Part shown: positions 24,031 through 33,068 of the stretch, piece by piece
How the letters are laid out: each line of letters begins with the position of its first letter
Position numbering within the stretch: position 1 is the first letter of the stretch
Source of the DNA: Campylobacteraceae bacterium
Lineage (GTDB): Bacteria; Campylobacterota; Campylobacteria; Campylobacterales; Sulfurovaceae
Assembly: GCA_026986355.1 (NCBI GenBank)
Contig: JALSOO010000155.1
Span: forward strand, 1-33,171
Direction: 5' to 3'
DNA length: 33,171 bases
Position numbers and translations under genes: made by a program
Notes under the pieces: model-generated
What the model was told of the DNA's origin: nothing
The model's input: the letters and a program-made list of their open reading frames with translations, nothing else
Databases searched by the model: none

Positions 24031-24054
24031 ATAAAATAAAACTTTTTATTTTAT
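24031..24054 (+). terminator. AT-only hairpin after the Hpt gene
   Basis: An 11-base A/T arm (24031-24041) is repeated in inverse at 24044-24054, 17 bases after the Hpt stop, and T-rich sequence follows. It may terminate the transcript, but an all-AT stem is weak evidence in this composition. Confidence 0.3.
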
Positions 24055-24142
24055 TAATTTTAATATTAATTTTATGATTTAAGTTTTATTTTAATTTTAT
24101 CTTATTATACTTTAGTTAATAAAATTAAACTAAAGGTAATTT

Positions 24143-24529
24143 ATGAAATTTCTACTGCTACTACTATTATTTAGCTCTTTAGCTTTCTCTCAAATTAAGA
24201 TTATTTCAAATAATAGTAAATTAAACTCAATTACAATTACAAAAAAAGAGTTAGCTAATTTATATCTAAGAAAGACAGATAAAATTAAAGGTATTAGGGT
24301 TGTTCCATTGGATAACAAATCAAATTTTGAAGAGTTTTATAATAAAATTGTAAATAAATCTAAAAAAGAGCTTCGTGCTTATTGGGCAAGAGAGATGTAT
24401 AAAAGTGAAAGAGTTCCACCTAAAAAGCTCTCTATTCAAGAGCTAAAAGGTATGATAAAAAGTAATAAAAACTATATATCCTACTCCTCATCTGATGTAT
24501 CTGGATTGCTATCTATCTCTATTAAATAG
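24143..24529 (+). CDS. Short PstS-like periplasmic substrate-binding protein
   Basis: A 128-residue exported protein with a signal peptide (MKFLLLLLLFSSLAFS, cleavage near residue 16). The mature part resembles the small PstS-like/phosphate-binding domain family: 'ITKKELANLYLRKTDKIKGIRVVPLDNKS', then 'ELRAYWAREMYKSERVPP' and a closing 'YISYSSSD'. In that family the pattern is strand, 'iflGk...w..G..i.pvd', 'yW...f.g...pP' and 'gaIGYv'. The protein is less than half the length of a classic PstS, and no pst transporter genes adjoin it. Stand-alone members often occur near envelope or signalling genes and may sense a ligand rather than import it. Ligand unknown. Confidence 0.7.
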   Translation: MKFLLLLLLFSSLAFSQIKIISNNSKLNSITITKKELANLYLRKTDKIKGIRVVPLDNKSNFEEFYNKIVNKSKKELRAYWAREMYKSERVPPKKLSIQELKGMIKSNKNYISYSSSDVSGLLSISIK

Positions 24530-24530
24530 T

Positions 24531-24564
24531 AAAGTAACTATATGAAATCAAATTGTGTTACTTT
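24531..24564 (+). terminator. Weak hairpin after the PstS-like gene
   Basis: A perfect 8-bp stem with a long 18-base loop sits two bases after the stop codon. The following sequence is only moderately T-rich, so termination here is possible but not strongly supported. Confidence 0.3.
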
Positions 24565-24799
24565 TCTCTACATAAATCAGTTAAAATATCTATTAAATTT
24601 ATCTAATATAATTATATTAATAATACTCTAACTTTATAAAAATATCTACTTTTTGGGCTGTTTTGGTACATAGAAAAACATAGTAAGTTTATTATTACTC
24701 TCATATAGTGTAAACAATAATAATAAAAAACTTTAGAGAAAATTGATATAAAAACTACGATTTTTACTTTACAGTTAAATAATCACTTTTTTATTATTA

Positions 24800-24808
24800 T
24801 GTTATATA
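24800..24808 (+). promoter_or_regulatory. Extended -10 candidate before the peptidoglycan-binding gene
   Basis: TGTTATATA (TG at 24800-24801, TATATA at 24803-24808) lies 41 bases before the ATG at 24850. There is no convincing -35. Confidence 0.35.
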
Positions 24809-24849
24809 CACATATTTCAGGAGTGTAAATATTTTATTGGAGTTCCAAG

Positions 24850-25092
24850 ATGAGTAAAACAGAAGAGTATGATTTTGAACCATTAAGCATCGGTTCTACG
24901 GGAGCTATTGTTTTGATGGTTCAAAAGACATTAAAATCACTAGGATATGAGTTAGATACCAATGGAGTATTTGATGAATCTACAGATAATGTATTGAGAA
25001 GTTTTCAAGAAAATCTAGGTATCGTACCAAATGGTATTTTAGATGCTATAACAATGATGAAGCTAGATGAGATGTTTCTCTTGCCCCATTAA
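24850..25092 (+). CDS. Small peptidoglycan-binding-domain protein without signal peptide
   Basis: An 80-residue protein consisting almost entirely of one peptidoglycan-binding domain of the PG_binding_1 type: 'LSIGSTGAIVLMVQKTLKSLGYEL', 'NGVFDESTDNVLRSFQENLGI', 'PNGILDAITMMKLDEM'. The family usually forms the wall-targeting module of amidases and other secreted enzymes. Here it stands alone and begins directly with charged residues (MSKTEEYDFE), with no signal peptide. It may therefore be cytoplasmic, exported by another route, or have a different role. The start is backed by TTGGAG. The final four bases overlap the convergent tonB stop. Confidence 0.8.
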   Translation: MSKTEEYDFEPLSIGSTGAIVLMVQKTLKSLGYELDTNGVFDESTDNVLRSFQENLGIVPNGILDAITMMKLDEMFLLPH

Positions 25093-26048
25093 TCAATATT
25101 GAAGTGAATTGTTAGATAAATATCATTTATTGGAAGTTCACTTCTTAATGAACTAGGAATATCTATTGGAAAACTCTTTTCAATTGCTTTTCTAGCCCCT
25201 TTTTGTAAAATACTTTTTCCATTTATATAACAGATATTTGTTACATTTCCATTAGCTGTAATATCAAACTTGACTTTTACAGAGCCTTGGATATGTTGTC
25301 TAAGTGCTACTCTTGGGTATCGTTTATTTGCAATAATTTTACTTCTTACTTGGCTTAGGAAGCCTCTTTTTTCTATACTTTTATCTACTTTTTTAGGTTG
25401 TCTCTGAATTTTCCTTGTTGTTGGTGCTTTAACAACTTTCTCTATTACTCTTGTGGGTTGAGGGGGTGGAGTATATATCTCTTCTATGATAGGCTTAACT
25501 CTTTTGGGAGGTTTTCTCTTATGAATAACTTTTTTATAATAAACTATTTTATTAGGAGTTGGAGTATATCTCTTTTTTATAATTGGTTTTACTCTTTTGT
25601 TAGGTTTTATCTTATGAATAACTTTTTTATGATTAACTATTTTATTAGGAGTTGGAGTATATCTCTTTTTTATAATTGGTTTAACTATTTTGTTAGGTTT
25701 TATCTTATGAATAACTTTTTTATGATTAACTCTTTTTTTAGTATTTTTTTTAGGCGATTTTATCTTTTGAATAACTTTTCTCTTATGGAGTTTTTTCTTT
25801 TTATAAATATGTTTATGTTTAATCTTTTTTTTAATTTTATGATGTTTTGGAATACTAAGTGGTAATATAGGCTTTTTTTTCTTGATAATTTTTTTATCAA
25901 TAGGTGTAATAATAGAGACTTTTATAACCGATTTTGAAAGCTCTTTGGGTTTCTCTACTCTTTGGGCAAATATAAAAATAGAGAAGCCTATTACTGTAAA
26001 GAGAATTGAGCTAACAAGAAATGCTATGCTATAGCGATAGTTATTCAT
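25089..26048 (-). CDS. tonB: TonB-like energy transducer with repeated basic linker
   Basis: A protein of about 319 residues with one N-terminal membrane anchor (about IAFLVSSILFTVIGFSIFIFA), a very Lys/Pro-rich periplasmic linker, and a C-terminal TonB domain covering the last 95 residues (KRYPRVALRQHIQGSVKVKFDI...). The domain keeps the 'YP..A......G.v.v.f.i...G.v' pattern that contacts outer-membrane receptors. TonB passes energy from the ExbBD proton channel to transporters. The linker contains three 31-residue repeats. The likely start is the ATG at 26048. A TTG at 26060 is possible but has its ribosome site too close. It overlaps exbD by 8 bases. No TonB-dependent receptor gene is in the window. 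Confidence 0.85.
   Translation of the reverse strand: MNNYRYSIAFLVSSILFTVIGFSIFIFAQRVEKPKELSKSVIKVSIITPIDKKIIKKKKPILPLSIPKHHKIKKKIKHKHIYKKKKLHKRKVIQKIKSPKKNTKKRVNHKKVIHKIKPNKIVKPIIKKRYTPTPNKIVNHKKVIHKIKPNKRVKPIIKKRYTPTPNKIVYYKKVIHKRKPPKRVKPIIEEIYTPPPQPTRVIEKVVKAPTTRKIQRQPKKVDKSIEKRGFLSQVRSKIIANKRYPRVALRQHIQGSVKVKFDITANGNVTNICYINGKSILQKGARKAIEKSFPIDIPSSLRSELPINDIYLTIHFNID
25452..25730 (-). repeat. Three tandem 93-bp (31-aa) repeats in tonB
   Basis: The protein units begin at VNHKKVIHKIKP, VNHKKVIHKIKP and VYYKKVIHKRKP and each continue to a KPII(K/E)...YTP segment. The first two are nearly identical in DNA, and the third has diverged toward Pro-rich sequence. A degenerate half unit precedes them. 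The repeats set the length of the periplasmic linker. Confidence 0.85.
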
Positions 26049-26424
26049 TTTTTGTAACAATCCCTAAATTTTCATAGTTATTCTTTTTTAGAATATCTAA
26101 AATAAAGACAAAATCTTGAAAGGTTGTATTTTTGTCACTATATAGTTGTATTGGTGTTTTTTTATCATGACTCAATAGGGTTTGTTCAATCTCTTTATGA
26201 GCTATTTTTCTCTTACCAAAAAATATATCTCCATTCTCTTTAATAGATATTTGCAACTCTTTTTTGGGTTTATCATCTGCTTTAGCACTAGATGTGGGTA
26301 AATCCAACTTTATAAGTCCAGTCTGAATAAATGAAGCCGTAGTAAGTACAATAACTAATAAGACCAACATAATATCAATAAAGGGAACAACATTAATAGT
26401 ATCAAATTTTGATAAACGTCTCAC
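26041..26424 (-). CDS. exbD: ExbD/TolR biopolymer transport protein
   Basis: A protein of about 127 residues with one membrane helix and the family's short start: 'LSKFDTINVVPFIDIMLVLLVIVLTTASF'. The Asp in 'PFIDIMLVLLV' is the essential proton-carrying residue of the ExbD/TolR helix. A small periplasmic domain follows, with 'LQISIKENGDIFFGKRKI' and 'IQLYSDKNTTFQDFVFILDILKK'. It forms a proton channel with ExbB to power TonB. I favour a GTG start at 26424, which overlaps the exbB stop by one base (TAGTG) and has AAGGT at good spacing. An ATG at 26451 within exbB would add nine residues atypical for the family. Confidence 0.9.
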   Translation of the reverse strand: MRRLSKFDTINVVPFIDIMLVLLVIVLTTASFIQTGLIKLDLPTSSAKADDKPKKELQISIKENGDIFFGKRKIAHKEIEQTLLSHDKKTPIQLYSDKNTTFQDFVFILDILKKNNYENLGIVTKNE

Positions 26425-26870
26425 TATCTTACCTTTTGGTTGATAATCCATCTATTTAAGATAACTTCTACTTTACGATTGAGATGATTATAGAAAAATA
26501 TTGCAGGAATTGCTACAACCAAGCCCATTGCAGTAGCTTTAAGTGCCAAAGCCAAAGAGGTCATAATATGTTTGACTTCCATGTCAGCTGTTTGCCCCAT
26601 TGTATAAAAGGTAATTATAATACCAAGAACCGTACCCAAGAGACCGATATATGGAGCATTTGCCCCAAAGCTAGAGATAATAGATAGATTATTGGTTATA
26701 TCAATCTCTAACTCTTCAATATCTTGATAATCCTCTACCTCTACACTTCTATAAAATAGTAATCTCTCAATCCAAAAAAATAGAGTTAAAAAGCTCATAA
26801 ATGCCAACACTCCCAATACACCATAATCTACAATATGACTTAGTAGTTTTATATCAATAATCTCTTCCAT
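26424..26870 (-). CDS. exbB: ExbB/TolQ/MotA-family proton channel protein
   Basis: A protein of about 148 residues with three membrane helices and the MotA/TolQ/ExbB core: 'GVLGVLAFMSFLTLFFWIERLLF' near the N-terminus, 'ISSFGANAPYIGLLGTVLGIIITF' in the middle and 'LALALKATAMGLVVAIPAIFFYNHL' near the end. The GLLGTVLGI and ATAMGLVVAIPA helices line the ion path. It is short, as in the compact ExbB group. It heads the exbB-exbD-tonB operon. The ATG at 26870 is chosen over one 12 bases upstream because only the former has a GGGA ribosome site at proper distance. A TATAAT at 26898-26903 (minus) is the likely promoter. Confidence 0.9.
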   Translation of the reverse strand: MEEIIDIKLLSHIVDYGVLGVLAFMSFLTLFFWIERLLFYRSVEVEDYQDIEELEIDITNNLSIISSFGANAPYIGLLGTVLGIIITFYTMGQTADMEVKHIMTSLALALKATAMGLVVAIPAIFFYNHLNRKVEVILNRWIINQKVR

Positions 26871-26897
26871 AATTTTTCCCATTATTTTAATAGGTGT

Positions 26898-26903
26898 ATT
26901 ATA
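26898..26903 (-). promoter_or_regulatory. -10 element for exbB-exbD-tonB
   Basis: The minus strand reads TATAAT 27 bases before the exbB ATG at 26870. No -35 match is seen at 17 bases. I see no clear Fur-box-like palindrome next to it. Confidence 0.4.
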
Positions 26904-26953
26904 ATAGAAAAAGATGAGAAGAAAATGATTATTTCAATGATTTTTGGTCGGTT

Positions 26954-28213
26954 TTAACCATTTCTCATTGTCCAAATAGCTTCATAAAAAGGTAAAACCT
27001 CAATTTTCTCAAACTTTTCACGCTGATGGTAGGTAATAATTATTTTTCTATCGCATTTAAAGGGGAGCTTCTCTAAGCCTCTTATCTCTCTTTTTTGGTT
27101 TCTATCGTTTAACTCATAACAGACTTGTATGGCAATGAGTTCTTCATCTTTTTTGGCTAAAAAATCACACTCATAATTTTTATTGTAAAAATATAACTCA
27201 TAACCTAATTTAAGTAGCTCACTAAAAACAAGATTTTCAAATAACGTTCCTAAATTTTGTGAGAACTTAAAATTTAATAGGGTAAATCCATTGTCACTTA
27301 GATATATCTTTTTTTTACTACTATTTTGCTCTTTGAGTGAATAGGAAAATTGTTTTAGCTCATAAAGCATAAAGCTATCTTCAAGATACCCAACATACTC
27401 TTTGGTGCTTATGTCGGTAATTCCTATGGCTTTAGAGAGCGAAGTGTAGGAGAAAAGAGAGGTCAAATTACTTAAACAAAAATAGCTCAACTCTTTAAAG
27501 CTTTTAACCTCTCTTATTGAATAATTGGAGACACAATCTTTGAGTAAAATGGTCTCATAATAACTCTTAATTAAATCTCTTCTAAACTCCTCATCGGCAT
27601 TATATATCTCAACAAAAGAGCCAAATTGCATCATATCATCTATTATTTTTAGCACTTTGGCTCTCTTTTCTACTAAATCCATATAGCTATCAATCTTATT
27701 GATATGAAGAATTTCTAAAAATGAGAGAGGATAAACTTTGGTAGAGAAGTATCGACCCGTTAAAAGTTTGGCTAATGTTCCATCTAAAAAAGAGCTGTTT
27801 GAACCTGTTATAAATATCTTCTTAAACGTTTCACTGTCATAAACACTCTTAACATATCTCTCCCACCCCTCGATGGATTGGACTTCATCTAAAAAGAGAT
27901 ATTCAATCTTTCCTTGCGTCAATTTCTCTGCCATCTCCACTACCTCATGCAATTTTCGTGCATCTTTAGCATAAGGAATAAAAAATGGGTCATCAAGGTT
28001 TAAATAGAGTATCTTTTTGGCTTCTATTTTTTGACTTAGGTGGTTAATAAGTAGTTTAAAAAGGGTTGATTTTCCACTTCTTCGTATTCCTTGAATGGCT
28101 TCTATCTGTCTTAAATCCAATCTAGCAATAAGTTTCTCTAAAACATCACGCTGATATAATGCTTTATAGGAATTTTTCCAATGTATATTTTGAGATATTA
28201 TTAACTTTTCCAT
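26954..28213 (-). CDS. AAA_14 / DUF4143 family P-loop ATPase
   Basis: A 419-residue protein with an N-terminal AAA_14 ATPase domain and a C-terminal DUF4143 domain. Walker A is 'GIRRSGKST' (42-50), Walker B 'LFLDEVQ' (106-112), and sensor-like 'FITGSNSSFL' comes before 'LLTGRYFSTKVYPLSFLEI'. The C-terminal part has 'GTLFENLVFSELLKLGYELYFY' and 'CDFLAKKDEELIAIQVCYEL', whose spaced D...Q-x-C/K pattern recalls the nuclease-like fold seen at the end of these proteins. The cellular role of the family is unknown. Members are patchily distributed and often look horizontally transferred. It is a single gene between exbB and tsf with its own AAGG ribosome site. Confidence 0.85.
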   Translation of the reverse strand: MEKLIISQNIHWKNSYKALYQRDVLEKLIARLDLRQIEAIQGIRRSGKSTLFKLLINHLSQKIEAKKILYLNLDDPFFIPYAKDARKLHEVVEMAEKLTQGKIEYLFLDEVQSIEGWERYVKSVYDSETFKKIFITGSNSSFLDGTLAKLLTGRYFSTKVYPLSFLEILHINKIDSYMDLVEKRAKVLKIIDDMMQFGSFVEIYNADEEFRRDLIKSYYETILLKDCVSNYSIREVKSFKELSYFCLSNLTSLFSYTSLSKAIGITDISTKEYVGYLEDSFMLYELKQFSYSLKEQNSSKKKIYLSDNGFTLLNFKFSQNLGTLFENLVFSELLKLGYELYFYNKNYECDFLAKKDEELIAIQVCYELNDRNQKREIRGLEKLPFKCDRKIIITYHQREKFEKIEVLPFYEAIWTMRNG

Positions 28214-28359
28214 ATTATAACCTTGTATTTTTTTAATTATTTATATATTATACTATGAATTTTTTCAAAAATTTGGTATGTTTTAGAGTAAAATATGTTA
28301 TTTTTCCATTAACTCTCTAATAATTTATATTTAATAGACTTGATTAAAAAGAAGATAGA

Positions 28360-28385
28360 GATTCTCCTTATATATGAGGAGAATC
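28360..28385 (-). terminator. Hairpin downstream of tsf
   Basis: GATTCTCCT (28360-28368) pairs perfectly with AGGAGAATC (28377-28385), 22 bases beyond the tsf stop on the minus strand. The minus-strand sequence after the stem is T-rich but interrupted. It is the likely end of the rpsB-tsf transcript. Confidence 0.55.
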
Positions 28386-28407
28386 AAAAAAAGTTGGGGG
28401 TAGGGTG

Positions 28408-29463
28408 TTATGCCATCTGTTTTGCAACTTCTGCTGCAAAATCTTCCTCTTTTACTTCGATTCCTTCTCCTACTTCAAGGCGAATAAAATCTGTAATAGT
28501 GGCTTTGCCACCAGATATTTTTTGTATATGTTCTCCAACTGTTACAGAGTCGTCCATTACATATTTTTGGTCAAGAAGTGCAAGTTCTTGGTCAAGAAGT
28601 GTATTATCAGAGATAAATCTTGCTAATTTACCTGGCACAATTCTATCCCAAATCTTTTCTGGTTTACCTTCACTTGCAAGTTCAGCTTCGATAGCTTTTT
28701 TTGCATCAGCTAATACTTCATCAGTAATTTGAGACATACTCACATATTGAGGTACATTTTTTAGAGGTTTTCCAAGTCTTACTAACTCTTCATTCTCTTT
28801 TTTTACTTTTTCAATTCTACCATTTGTCTCATCAGCTACAAATTTAGCATCAAAATCTTTATATGAGAGTGTTTTAGGACTCATTGCTGCTGCGTGCATT
28901 GCAATATTTTTAAGCTCTGCTCTTACTTTATCAGCAGTTGCTTTATCTTCACATTTTGCACCTAGAAGTACAGCTACTCTTGAGTTTGCATGAACATACC
29001 CATTGATAGCTACAGTTTCATCATCAGAAGCAATCATTCCAGCACGTCTAACTACAAGATTCTCTCCGATAGTTGCAATTTTAAGTGATAGATACTCTGA
29101 AAATGGTTGACCATTAATTGTAGAGTTATTGATAGACTCTGCATCAGCCAAGTTATTATCAAAAGCATGATTTGTAATCTCAGCCACAACCTCTTTGAAC
29201 TTGTCATTTTGTGCAACAAAATCTGTTTGAGAGTTAATCTCAACAATTACAGCTTTGTTATCTGCAACGTTAACAGATACAACACCCTCTGCAGCTACTT
29301 TACTTGCTTTTTTAGCTGCTGCACCAAGACCTTTTTCTCTAAGCCATGCTACTGCATCATCAAAATTACCATCAGACTCTTTTAGTGCATTTTTACAATC
29401 CATCATTCCTGCATTGGTAGCTTCTCTAAGTTTTTTAATATCTTTTGGTCCGAATTTTGCCAT
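28408..29463 (-). CDS. tsf: Translation elongation factor Ts
   Basis: A 351-residue EF-Ts, the nucleotide exchange factor that releases GDP from EF-Tu. The N-terminal UBA-like domain shows 'LREATNAGMMDCKNALKES', the family signature, followed by 'AVAWLREKGLGAAAKKASKVAAEG' and the second signature 'VEINSQTDFVAQND', whose Asp-Phe contacts EF-Tu. The end is 'FIRLEVGEGIEVKEEDFAAEVAKQM'. At 351 residues it is longer than the roughly 280 of E. coli, as in many Campylobacterota with an insertion in the core. It begins three bases after the rpsB stop, the usual rpsB-tsf arrangement. Confidence 0.98.
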   Translation of the reverse strand: MAKFGPKDIKKLREATNAGMMDCKNALKESDGNFDDAVAWLREKGLGAAAKKASKVAAEGVVSVNVADNKAVIVEINSQTDFVAQNDKFKEVVAEITNHAFDNNLADAESINNSTINGQPFSEYLSLKIATIGENLVVRRAGMIASDDETVAINGYVHANSRVAVLLGAKCEDKATADKVRAELKNIAMHAAAMSPKTLSYKDFDAKFVADETNGRIEKVKKENEELVRLGKPLKNVPQYVSMSQITDEVLADAKKAIEAELASEGKPEKIWDRIVPGKLARFISDNTLLDQELALLDQKYVMDDSVTVGEHIQKISGGKATITDFIRLEVGEGIEVKEEDFAAEVAKQMA

Positions 29464-29466
29464 CTC

Positions 29467-30345
29467 TTATGCCTTTGTCTCTTCTTTTTTAGCTTCTTCT
29501 TTTTCGCCCTCTTCAACAGCCTCTTTTACAATCTCTTTTACTTCAGAATCACTTGGAAGAGCTGTCTCTTTTAATACTTCAGGGTCTTCTGTTTGTGCCA
29601 TCATAGCTTTACCAAGTTCTTCATCTGCAGCAGGTGCAACCTCTGCGTCTCTACCCTCTTTTTCAGCTAATTCAGCCTGACCTTCAATAATTGCTTCAGC
29701 CATTTCTCTACAGAAAAGGTTTATTGAACGGATAGCATCATCATTACCTGGAATTGGATAATCAACAACATCTGGGTCACAGTTGGTATCAAGTGGTGCA
29801 ACAACTTTCATACCCATTCTCTTTGCCTCTTTTACAGCAATATGCTCTTTGACTGCATCAATAACAAACATCATCTCTGGTAGTTTTTTCATATGTCTGA
29901 AACCTTCAAGATATGCAGATAGTTTTGCTTTTTTACGAGTAAGCATTAAAGCTTCTTTTTTGGTTAAAAGCTCCAATTGACCGTTCTCTTCCATCTGCTC
30001 AATGATTTCTAATTTTCTAATAGATTTTTTCATTGTTGGGTAGTTTGTCAACATTCCACCTAACCATCTTGTAGATACATAAGGCATTCCACAACGCTCT
30101 GCATGTTCTTTAACAGCTGAACGAGCTTGTTTTTTAGTTCCTACAAAAATAATTGTTTGACCATTTGCTGCAGCCTCTTTTACAACATTGTAAGTGTATT
30201 TGAAGTATCTAAGTGTTTTTTGTAAGTCAATAATGTAGATATTTTTTCTCTCACCGAAGATAAACTTTTTCATCTTTGGATTCCATCTTCTTGTTTGGTG
30301 ACCAAAGTGTACACCACACTCCAATAAATCTTTCATTGTTACCAT
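29467..30345 (-). CDS. rpsB: 30S ribosomal protein S2
   Basis: A 292-residue S2 protein, starting [25 protein letters not shown]. The body carries '[13 protein letters not shown]', '[13 protein letters not shown]', '[16 protein letters not shown]' and '[25 protein letters not shown]', all S2 signatures. I start it at ATG 30345, because AGGAG lies six bases upstream. An earlier in-frame ATG would add eight atypical residues. A C-terminal extension of about 65 residues after the S2 core is very acidic ([15 protein letters not shown]), a feature of several Campylobacterota S2 proteins, perhaps flexible on the ribosome surface. It is followed at once by tsf. Confidence 0.98.
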   Translation of the reverse strand: MVTMKDLLECGVHFGHQTRRWNPKMKKFIFGERKNIYIIDLQKTLRYFKYTYNVVKEAAANGQTIIFVGTKKQARSAVKEHAERCGMPYVSTRWLGGMLTNYPTMKKSIRKLEIIEQMEENGQLELLTKKEALMLTRKKAKLSAYLEGFRHMKKLPEMMFVIDAVKEHIAVKEAKRMGMKVVAPLDTNCDPDVVDYPIPGNDDAIRSINLFCREMAEAIIEGQAELAEKEGRDAEVAPAADEELGKAMMAQTEDPEVLKETALPSDSEVKEIVKEAVEEGEKEEAKKEETKA

Positions 30346-30383
30346 ATTTTGCTCCTTGCAAAAGTCCAAAAATAGATAATTCT

Positions 30384-30389
30384 ATTATA
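30384..30389 (-). promoter_or_regulatory. -10 element for rpsB-tsf
   Basis: The minus strand reads TATAAT 39 bases before the rpsB start at 30345. An alternative TTGAAA (complement of 30392-30397) lies nearby but at a poor distance. The stretch back to groEL contains no other clear signal apart from the groEL terminator. Confidence 0.4.
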
Positions 30390-30553
30390 TATTTCAAGAC
30401 AAAAATAATATTTTTAGAGACCGTAGTCTATAGGTTTATTCCACTGTAGCCCTTAACACAAAAATGTGCAACCATTCAAGGATTAACTACATGAGAATTT
30501 GCTTATAAAAAAGCTTGGAATTATATCTAAATTTATTTAAATTTTTGGATAAA

Positions 30554-30571
30554 GGTCGGCAAAAACCGACC
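30554..30571 (-). terminator. GC-rich hairpin after groEL
   Basis: GGTCGG (30554-30559) pairs with CCGACC (30566-30571) around a six-base loop, starting 26 bases beyond the groEL stop. It stands out in this AT-rich DNA. Only three T follow on the minus strand, so termination strength is uncertain. Confidence 0.55.
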
Positions 30572-30596
30572 AAAAAGAGAAGATGTAGTAGTAAAA

Positions 30597-32500
<1,904 letters not shown>

Positions 32501-32533
32501 TTGGTTTCTCCTTATAGTTGTTAATTTTTTGGA

Positions 32534-32562
32534 ATAATAATCTATTTTTTTACAAAAGTCAA
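32534..32562 (-). promoter_or_regulatory. Sigma-70 promoter of groES-groEL
   Basis: On the minus strand TTGACT (complement of 32557-32562) and TATTAT (complement of 32534-32539) are separated by exactly 17 bases. I see no CIRCE palindrome (TTAGCACTC with inverted GAGTGCTAA) around it, so HrcA control is not apparent. Confidence 0.7.
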
Positions 32563-32652
32563 TACTTTATGCTTTAAAAATCAATAAACTTTAGTCTATA
32601 TAACTAAGCTTTGAAAAAAAATTAATTTAAATTGGTAAAATCAAAAGAATCC

Positions 32653-32681
32653 TTGACTTTTAAGACTCTTTCAGATAAAAT
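32653..32681 (+). promoter_or_regulatory. Sigma-70 promoter of the tRNA gene
   Basis: TTGACT (32653-32658) and TAAAAT (32676-32681) are 17 bases apart, placing the transcript start about 17 bases before the mature tRNA. This is one of only two places in the window with a good -35. Confidence 0.7.
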
Positions 32682-32704
32682 TTCGCCACTTCAAAATAAT
32701 GTGT

Positions 32705-32781
32705 GGTAAGGTAGCTCAGCTGGTTAGAGCGCTGGTCTCATAAGCCGGAGGTCGAGGGTTCGAGTCCCTCTCTTACTACCA
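32705..32781 (+). tRNA. tRNA-Met (anticodon CAT), CCA encoded
   Basis: A full cloverleaf can be folded. The acceptor GGTAAGG (32705-32711) pairs with TCTTACT (32771-32777), with two G-U pairs. The D arm is GCTC...GAGC, and the anticodon arm CTGGT/GCCGG carries loop CTCATAA, so the anticodon is CAT at 32739-32741. The T arm is GAGGG/CCCTC with loop TTCGAGT. Discriminator A and an encoded CCA end at 32781. The paired first acceptor position excludes an initiator tRNA. Elongator tRNA-Met is most likely, though a tRNA-Ile with modified CAT anticodon cannot be excluded by eye. Confidence 0.93.
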
Positions 32782-32871
32782 CTCCTTAATCTAATCCCAT
32801 TTAAAACCCTCTATAAAGTACCTAAAAACAATAATCTAAAGCCCTTTTATCGTTTAAGTTAGTCTAATATG

Positions 32872-32915
32872 TAGTAGTCACATCTAAGTTAAAGAGTAGT
32901 AATATTAGTAGTCAC
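32872..32915 (+). repeat. Imperfect direct duplication with TAGTAGTCAC
   Basis: TAGTAGTCAC occurs at 32872-32881 and 32906-32915, each preceded within 25 bases by TAAGTTA, so two units of about 27 and 31 bases lie in tandem. They precede the small ORF at 32947. They could be a binding site array or a local duplication. Confidence 0.4.
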
Positions 32916-32946
32916 TTTATAAAAGACTACCAAAGGATAATAAAAT

Positions 32947-33012
32947 ATGACTACTATTAAATCAAGAGAACATCAAAAACACTCCAAAGCAGGAGCTTTG
33001 GAGCGAGTTTAA
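32947..33012 (+). CDS. Possible 21-aa leader peptide
   Basis: ATG at 32947 follows AAAGGA at workable spacing and reads 21 codons (starts MTTIKSREHQKHSKAG) to TAA. Its last third is built on a perfect hairpin, CTCCAAAGC (32982-32990) with GCTTTGGAG (32995-33003). The ORF ends 56 bases before the lipoprotein gene. It may be a leader peptide that affects the downstream gene, or a chance ORF over a regulatory hairpin. Confidence 0.25.
   Translation: MTTIKSREHQKHSKAGALERV
32982..33003 (+). promoter_or_regulatory. Perfect 9-bp hairpin upstream of the lipoprotein gene
   Basis: The two arms are exact complements around the tetraloop AGGA, with four G-C pairs in each arm, the strongest stem in this part of the window. 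No T run follows, so it is not a classical terminator. Confidence 0.5.
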
Positions 33013-33020
33013 GCTAATAA

Positions 33021-33058
33021 TTATGTTTATAATTGTATGATTATTGTTATAAACATAA
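33021..33058. promoter_or_regulatory. Perfect 12-bp inverted repeat before the lipoprotein start
   Basis: TTATGTTTATAA (33021-33032) and TTATAAACATAA (33047-33058) are exact reverse complements with 14 bases between. The right arm ends just before the AAAGGAAT ribosome site of the gene at 33069. It could be an operator for a dimeric regulator or a 5' UTR stem controlling translation. Confidence 0.5.
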
Positions 33059-33068
33059 AGGAATAAAT

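Larger units (their letters stand above)
24530..24849. other. 320-base intergenic stretch with hairpins and a promoter candidate
   Basis: No coding region is visible. It contains an 8-bp stem (AAAGTAAC at 24531-24538 with GTTACTTT at 24557-24564, 18-base loop) just after the PstS-like stop. A 10-bp A/T inverted repeat follows (24688-24697 with 24718-24727), and then an extended -10 near 24800. The rest is plain AT-rich sequence. Confidence 0.45.

Noticed and set aside
25398-25865. Plus-strand 155-codon ORF rich in Phe, Tyr and Ser, resembling a membrane protein
   Set aside because: It is the reverse complement of the repetitive Lys/Pro linker of tonB; its hydrophobicity is a by-product of Lys codons read backwards.
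28340-29680. Plus-strand ORFs opposite tsf and rpsB, Ser/Ala rich
   Set aside because: They are antisense to two highly conserved translation genes and show only complementary codon bias.
30400-30553. Possible tRNA or structured rpsB leader between groEL and rpsB
   Set aside because: No cloverleaf could be folded and only four- to five-base stems appear; the likely rpsB -10 lies downstream of most of it.
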